From Jejuia rubra (GTDB taxonomy: Bacteria; Bacteroidota; Bacteroidia; Flavobacteriales; Flavobacteriaceae), in assembly GCF_042684665.1 (NCBI RefSeq), contig NZ_JBHULY010000028.1:19299-83298 (forward strand): a stretch of 64,000 bases of DNA, in the 5' to 3' direction. The position numbers and the translations under genes were made by a program. The stretch's first letter is position 1; every line of letters starts with the position of its first letter. The notes below the pieces were generated by a model. The model saw nothing but the letters and a program-made list of their open reading frames with translations, was not told the DNA's origin and made no database searches. This document shows positions 63,969-64,000 of the stretch, piece after piece.

Positions 63969-64000
63969 ATGCAAGGCAAGAAAGATTACCAAGAAAAGTT
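63969..64000 (+). CDS. IS1182-like transposase, first codons only
   Basis: ATG at 63969 followed by MQGKKDYQEK, running off the window end. This matches the usual opening of IS1182-family transposases in Bacteroidota (MQGKK.YQEKLF), recalled from the family and not computed. A GTTGTGC/GCACAAC hairpin at 63913-63931 may lie at or near the left end of the element. Only ten residues are visible, so family assignment is tentative. Confidence 0.5.
   Translation, partial: MQGKKDYQEK

Overview
The window looks like a chromosomal segment of a marine-type Flavobacteriaceae (Bacteroidota). The evidence is SusC/SusD-type pairs, type IX secretion (T9SS) sorting domains, Omp85 and TonB receptors, FecI/FecR regulation, promoters of the Bacteroidota form TTG-N19-TAnnTTTG instead of the E. 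coli form, AT-rich coding sequence, and the gene order rplQ-carA-eno-gltA. No tRNA, rRNA or CRISPR array was recognised.

Layout. 1-5100: pyruvate formate-lyase activase (5' end outside the window), an OFA-type formate/oxalate MFS carrier and pyruvate phosphate dikinase, forming a pyruvate/formate group. 5227-10712 (minus): an HTTM-like membrane protein with a small partner, then the large PurL. 10713-13716: a stand-alone SusD-like protein carrying a T9SS sorting domain, bracketed by two direct repeats. 13717-15236: rhomboid protease and RlmB, converging inside a palindromic repeat. 15354-25209 (minus): an FG-GAP/ASPIC/vanadium-haloperoxidase fusion secreted by T9SS, then a SusC-SusD-lipoprotein operon whose SusC is broken by a frameshift. 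25516-27234: a POTRA/Omp85 protein. 27371-45104: the fused str-S10-spc-alpha cluster (rpsL to rplQ, with fusA, secY, infA, rpoA; no tuf). 45183-52889: carA, eno, a transglutaminase-like/DUF350 pair, citrate synthase and two amidinotransferase-fold hydrolases. 52886-57182: an orphan TPR histidine kinase and argS. 57189-61228 (minus): FecI-FecR-TonB receptor signalling cassette, divergent from a large repeat-built acidic lipoprotein (61447-63198). 63199-64000: a patch of dispersed repeats ending in the first codons of an IS1182-like transposase.

The least expected signal is in small repeats. Six spacers carry sequences with strict 7-bp periodicity. In most of them only a short core recurs while the other positions vary, and three show a core on one side and its reverse complement on the other. 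Separately, dispersed palindromic repeats have entered coding sequence: one is an in-frame insert in the PurL linker and an inverted pair forms the C-terminal tail of the rhomboid gene. The unusual protein architectures are the T9SS-tagged SusD, the ASPIC-haloperoxidase fusion, and the multi-repeat lipoprotein facing an ECF sigma factor.
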